Assembly: GCA_964389755.1 (NCBI GenBank)
Contig: CAYMEW010000013.1
Location: 25,258 to 89,257, forward strand
DNA: 64,000 nt
Direction of reading: 5' to 3'
Source: JBBSUQ01 sp964389755
GTDB taxonomy: Bacteria > Bacteroidota > Bacteroidia > Flavobacteriales_D > Crocinitomicaceae
A program made the translations under genes and the position numbers. Within the stretch, counting starts at the first letter, position 1. Each line of letters starts with the position of its first letter. Positions 61,007-64,000 of the stretch are shown here, piece by piece. Below the pieces are notes generated by a model. It saw only the letters and a list, made by a program, of their open reading frames with translations, was not told the origin of the DNA and searched no databases.

Positions 61007-62978
61007 AACTGAGAGTTAAAAGGTAATTTCTTCCCGGCATCACGAAGTAACGCACGAAGGCATACGACTGGTTCAGCAGGTTTTTGGCCGTAAACTGAAC
61101 GCGAAGTTTATGTTTATCGCCGATCTCAAATGTGTTGAAAAGACCGGCATCCAGTGTTACAAAGCCCGGAACGCGGTTCGCGGCTGTATTTTCATTGAGG
61201 GAATAACGCACGGAAGAATAATAAGTGGTCAGTCGCAACCCGTAACGCCGGTAGCCGAAGGTGAGTTGCCAAGATGCCGTGTGTTTGGGAATGTAAGCCA
61301 CCTGGTCCCGGAAAGAAGGCGAATCCGGATCGGATATATCTACGGTGTGTTGGAACGTATAATTGAGTACCTGGTTCAGCGAAAACGCTTTCCCGAAACG
61401 CAGGTTTGAACTCAGCGAACTTTCGATCCCGAAGGTATTCGTCCGGCCAATGTTCTGCATACTCCACACGAAGAGATTTTTTGTCGGGATGGCCAGAATC
61501 TGGTTCTCGACCCGGTTGAAGAAGGCATTGACCTTCAGAAGCAGGATCTCCTTTGCCGGACGTAAGGTATAATCAGCCGAAAGTGCCAGCTGATGCGCAC
61601 GCTCGGGTAAAAGTTCTTTATTCCCGACATTGTTGTAATAAAGCTCGTTGAAACTCGGCATACGGAACGAGTTGCGGTACCAGGCCGTCACGCGCAGGTG
61701 ATTGTGCAGGAGCGATTCAAAGCCGGCAGAAATATAAGGATTCAAAACGCGGTATTCGCGGGTGGTCTGTGACACCTGCTCCCAGTTTGAAACATATTGC
61801 GTTGATAACTGGACATCACTTTGAAATCTCCCGCGGGAGAAAGCATACCCGCCCATTCCGAAGAAATGGAAACGCAAGGGATCCGCAAAATTCACAATGT
61901 TCGTTTGCAAGTCCGCCAAACGCGTTTCAATACCCCCATAAACGGAATGCGTATACCGGATGTTTTTCACCACGGAAATCCCACTCTGTAAAAGCCGGTT
62001 GTGGTACTGGTTGCGCAATCCCCCCGACTGGTTAAAATAATCGGGATCGGTGTAGGTCATGTCGTCAAGGCTGGTCTGCGCATACGCGCGTAAGCTGAAC
62101 CCCGACCGCTCGAAGCGAAAATCGCCGTTGAAGCGGTAACCGGAAGTAGCCAGCCGCTGCCCTGCCCCGTCGTTGTATATGATCACGGCTCCGGGCAATC
62201 CCTGGTCACTGGAATGGTAGCGCCCGGTGAAACGAAGCGTACTGTGTGAGCCCGTCCGGAATCCGGCGGAAAGTCCCGCATAACCGTCCCTGAAATCGTT
62301 GTTGCCCCGGACTCCGCTATAGTTGCCGTAACCGTTCGAAAACGAATAAGGATACTGCCCGTTGGCAAAACGATACTTTCCGAAACCGGACAGGTACATT
62401 TTTTTCCGGGTGTGCTTGAATGCAAGGTAGTTGTCAAATTGCCCGAACGATCCGGCCCTGCCGGTATAACGGAATTCGTTGGCAAAACTACCGAACTGGT
62501 TCTCAAAACTGCTGAGCGCGAGCACGCTTCCGCTCATTTGAGCCGACACGGGTTGCAGCCGGTCCGCACTGTGCCCGATCGAAAAAGCAACGCGTTGTAA
62601 GTTGTCCGTCTGGATCAGGCCGAGGTTCACCTGGCCTGTCTGCGTGTCGAAGATCGAAAAACCATCAATCGTAAGAGCGGTATGCTGACCGCCCAGGCTC
62701 CGTACCGAAAGCGTTTTAAAACCGCCGAGCCCGCCGTAGGATTTCACCTGTACGCCCGGAATGTAAAGCAATACCTGTCCGAGGTCCTCGGGCTGTACGA
62801 TGTCCAGTTCGCGTCGCGGAAATACGATCTCTGTGAGCGGCGTGCGCAACAGGACGAAAGCACGTACGTCCACCGAAAGGTGTTCCGAAGTGTGCAGCGA
62901 ATCCTGCGCAACAGCAGGCATACTACACAGAAATGCTGCAAAGAAAAGCCAGAAACCGGTACGGGTAAATAATGTCAA
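60993..62978 (-). CDS. btuB: BtuB-like TonB-dependent cobalamin receptor
   Basis: This 661-residue outer-membrane receptor has a signal peptide (to about residue 25, AVAQD). Its plug domain has 'DLGQVLLYIPGVQVKSYGG' and 'RSLGGQHTALTIDG', and a 22-strand barrel ends in the strand 'NYLLTLSYAFH'. The start is TTG at 62978 with GGAAG six bases upstream; an in-frame stop lies just before and no ATG fits. It is the first gene behind the cobalamin riboswitch and followed by the propeller lipoprotein. It should import vitamin B12 using TonB energy. Confidence 0.9.
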   Translation of the reverse strand: MTLFTRTGFWLFFAAFLCSMPAVAQDSLHTSEHLSVDVRAFVLLRTPLTEIVFPRRELDIVQPEDLGQVLLYIPGVQVKSYGGLGGFKTLSVRSLGGQHTALTIDGFSIFDTQTGQVNLGLIQTDNLQRVAFSIGHSADRLQPVSAQMSGSVLALSSFENQFGSFANEFRYTGRAGSFGQFDNYLAFKHTRKKMYLSGFGKYRFANGQYPYSFSNGYGNYSGVRGNNDFRDGYAGLSAGFRTGSHSTLRFTGRYHSSDQGLPGAVIIYNDGAGQRLATSGYRFNGDFRFERSGFSLRAYAQTSLDDMTYTDPDYFNQSGGLRNQYHNRLLQSGISVVKNIRYTHSVYGGIETRLADLQTNIVNFADPLRFHFFGMGGYAFSRGRFQSDVQLSTQYVSNWEQVSQTTREYRVLNPYISAGFESLLHNHLRVTAWYRNSFRMPSFNELYYNNVGNKELLPERAHQLALSADYTLRPAKEILLLKVNAFFNRVENQILAIPTKNLFVWSMQNIGRTNTFGIESSLSSNLRFGKAFSLNQVLNYTFQHTVDISDPDSPSFRDQVAYIPKHTASWQLTFGYRRYGLRLTTYYSSVRYSLNENTAANRVPGFVTLDAGLFNTFEIGDKHKLRVQFTAKNLLNQSYAFVRYFVMPGRNYLLTLSYAFH

Positions 62979-63089
62979 ATTCTTCCTGTATTAATCATTG
63001 TATAGAAGAATTCAAAACCAGGAAGGCCGGATTTCGCAAGAAATCCTCCGACGTGATCCGACTTTAGTTCTGAAGTCTTCTTTCACACG

Positions 63090-63235
63090 TTCCTGGCAGG
63101 TATTCTGACTTTTGCCCAGTTTTTCCGCCTTCCCGCTTTACGCAGTGGCATTCGGAAAACCTGTCGGACAATTACAGCTGCAGATACAGTTCCGGATTCA
63201 CACCGGATTCCCTTTTATTCCTTCAGCAGGTACCA
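63090..63235 (-). promoter_or_regulatory. Cobalamin riboswitch
   Basis: On the minus strand the conserved cobalamin aptamer pieces appear in order: the closing helix arm ACCTGC, 'GGGAATCCGGTGTGAATCCG', 'ACTGTA', the B12-box-like 'GCCACTG', 'GGGAAGGC', 'AGTCAGAATACCTGCC' and the pairing arm CCTGCC. A GGATTTC/GAAATCC hairpin lies between aptamer and gene with no T run, so control is perhaps translational. It should turn down the btuB operon when cobalamin is plentiful. Confidence 0.93.
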
Positions 63236-63351
63236 AAAACAGGACAAATATACACGATTCCCGTTAAATAAACGAAAACTACCTTTAACGTTTCTTAACC
63301 AACCCGCGGCAATACCCTTTCGTCTTAAGGATAAATCAACACGGAAAGCTT

Positions 63352-63726
63352 ATGCGTGCGAATGAAGAATTACTCAATACCCTGAACATTCAACGGATCA
63401 ACGACGCACTGCAGGTTATGAAGCATTTCATCGAACTCAGTAATAAGTTGCTCCCCATTCTTTTCAAACTCCAGTCGAAAGAGGAACAATCGCTCGAAGA
63501 CCAGCTCAATGTAAACCGCATCATTGACGTTTACCAAAGTCACCAGTTCGACCCGATCAGTTCCGATGTGCTCATGAATTCACCCGTTCTCAGTCTCATC
63601 CGCGATTCTTTTGATTCCATCCGCGACAAACAGGCTTCCGAAAAAGAACGCTGCAAAACGCTGAGCTCCTTTCAAAAAGAATACGAACGCCTCCGCGAAG
63701 CCTGGAACCGCGCCGACATGAATTAA
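63352..63726 (+). CDS. Hypothetical helical protein
   Basis: This 124-residue protein is soluble and entirely helical by composition. It is rich in Leu, Glu and Gln, with heptad-like spacing in 'LNTLNIQRINDALQVMKHFI' and the C-terminal 'SFQKEYERLREAWNRAD'. No family is recognised. The ATG at 63352 follows the riboswitch region on the opposite strand. It stands alone before the low-complexity right edge. Confidence 0.55.
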   Translation: MRANEELLNTLNIQRINDALQVMKHFIELSNKLLPILFKLQSKEEQSLEDQLNVNRIIDVYQSHQFDPISSDVLMNSPVLSLIRDSFDSIRDKQASEKERCKTLSSFQKEYERLREAWNRADMN

Positions 63727-63842
63727 TCCCAACTTCCGATAGCTTGCCCATCCGAAGTCGCCGACCGCAGGAAGAAGTACTTCGGGATCATTCTCATTCT
63801 GTTTCTCTTTCTGTCGCGAATGTCCCACTCGTGTCCACCAAC

Positions 63843-64000
63843 TCACACTCACACTCACACTCTTCACTCCACACCACACTCCACACCCACACTCCACACT
63901 CACACCCACACTCCTCCCTCACACTCCTCCCTCACACCCACACTCCACACACTCACACTCACACTCACACTCACACTCACACTCACACTCACACTCACAC
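63843..64000 (+). repeat. G-free CACACT/CTCACA tandem repeat
   Basis: From 63843 to the window edge the plus strand contains no G and is built of CTCACA hexamers, interrupted at first by CCACACC and CTCCCT variants. The last 50 or so bases are a perfect hexamer run that continues beyond the window. A short relative lies at 30393. It is non-coding; an apparent minus-strand frame through it is low-complexity sequence. Confidence 0.9.

Noticed and set aside
63580..63909. 109-codon minus-strand frame through the CACACT tract
   Set aside because: Its product is a Val/Ser/Cys low-complexity string created by the repeat; it also overlaps the helical protein gene in antisense.
63843..64000. Possible CRISPR array
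   Set aside because: Units are six bases long with no spacers and no cas genes in the window.

Overview
The window comes from a Bacteroidota chromosome, most likely a flavobacterium-like lineage of moderate G+C. The evidence is five proteins ending in the type IX secretion (T9SS) C-terminal sorting domain, a porX gene, many -7 promoter boxes of the form TAnnTTTG, a short Bacteroidota-type SRP RNA, a BtuB/BtuG-like B12 uptake operon, and Bacteroidota-restricted families such as DUF5606. A placement near Fluviicola/Crocinitomicaceae is only a guess. Most of the window is ordinary chromosome with short operons on both strands.

Layout. 1-2.5 kb: a minus-strand four-gene membrane operon (DUF4178, DUF350, lipoprotein). 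2.6-5.6 kb: ferredoxin, SRP RNA, transaldolase, small proteins and a candidate small RNA. 5.6-9.6 kb: two divergent subtilisin-family proteases. 9.7-25.9 kb: DUF5606, an M3 peptidase, tpx, a NUDIX hydrolase, T9SS surface proteins, menE-dnaJ, smpB, recR, mscL and an RRM protein. 26-32.6 kb: an outer-membrane-like protein, tmRNA, then an accessory patch. The patch holds a family of hairpins, a small GIY-YIG nuclease, an AT-rich gene, a DUF6000-like gene and a T9SS beta-propeller gene carrying two compensating frameshifts. 32.7-46.3 kb: YetF-like protein, isochorismatase-like hydrolase, VOC proteins, a stress-type cluster, aroB, proline dehydrogenase, DUF763, a four-gene two-component cassette and prfC. 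46.3-58.9 kb: porX-tsaE-ald-nuclease operon, HD hydrolase, guaB, a three-gene parvulin/SurA chaperone operon and a MoxR ATPase. 59-63.3 kb: a B12 uptake operon behind a cobalamin riboswitch. The right edge runs into a G-free CACACT-type tandem repeat.

Shared themes. Ribosome rescue and termination genes (smpB, ssrA, prfC) all lie here. PorX, the SurA-like folding factors and the T9SS cargo belong to envelope biogenesis and secretion. The SRP RNA fixes where transcription starts relative to its -7 box; by that ruler several genes (proline dehydrogenase, DUF763, an HD hydrolase, recR, perhaps smpB) look leaderless or nearly so.

The observations most worth following are the hairpin family beside ssrA with its adjacent GIY-YIG gene, the perfect sliding-clamp-type motif at the C-terminus of the DUF763 protein, the terminator-ended small RNA candidate near 5.4 kb, and the AT-rich insert near 29 kb. 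No CRISPR array, prophage, insertion sequence or tRNA gene was found.
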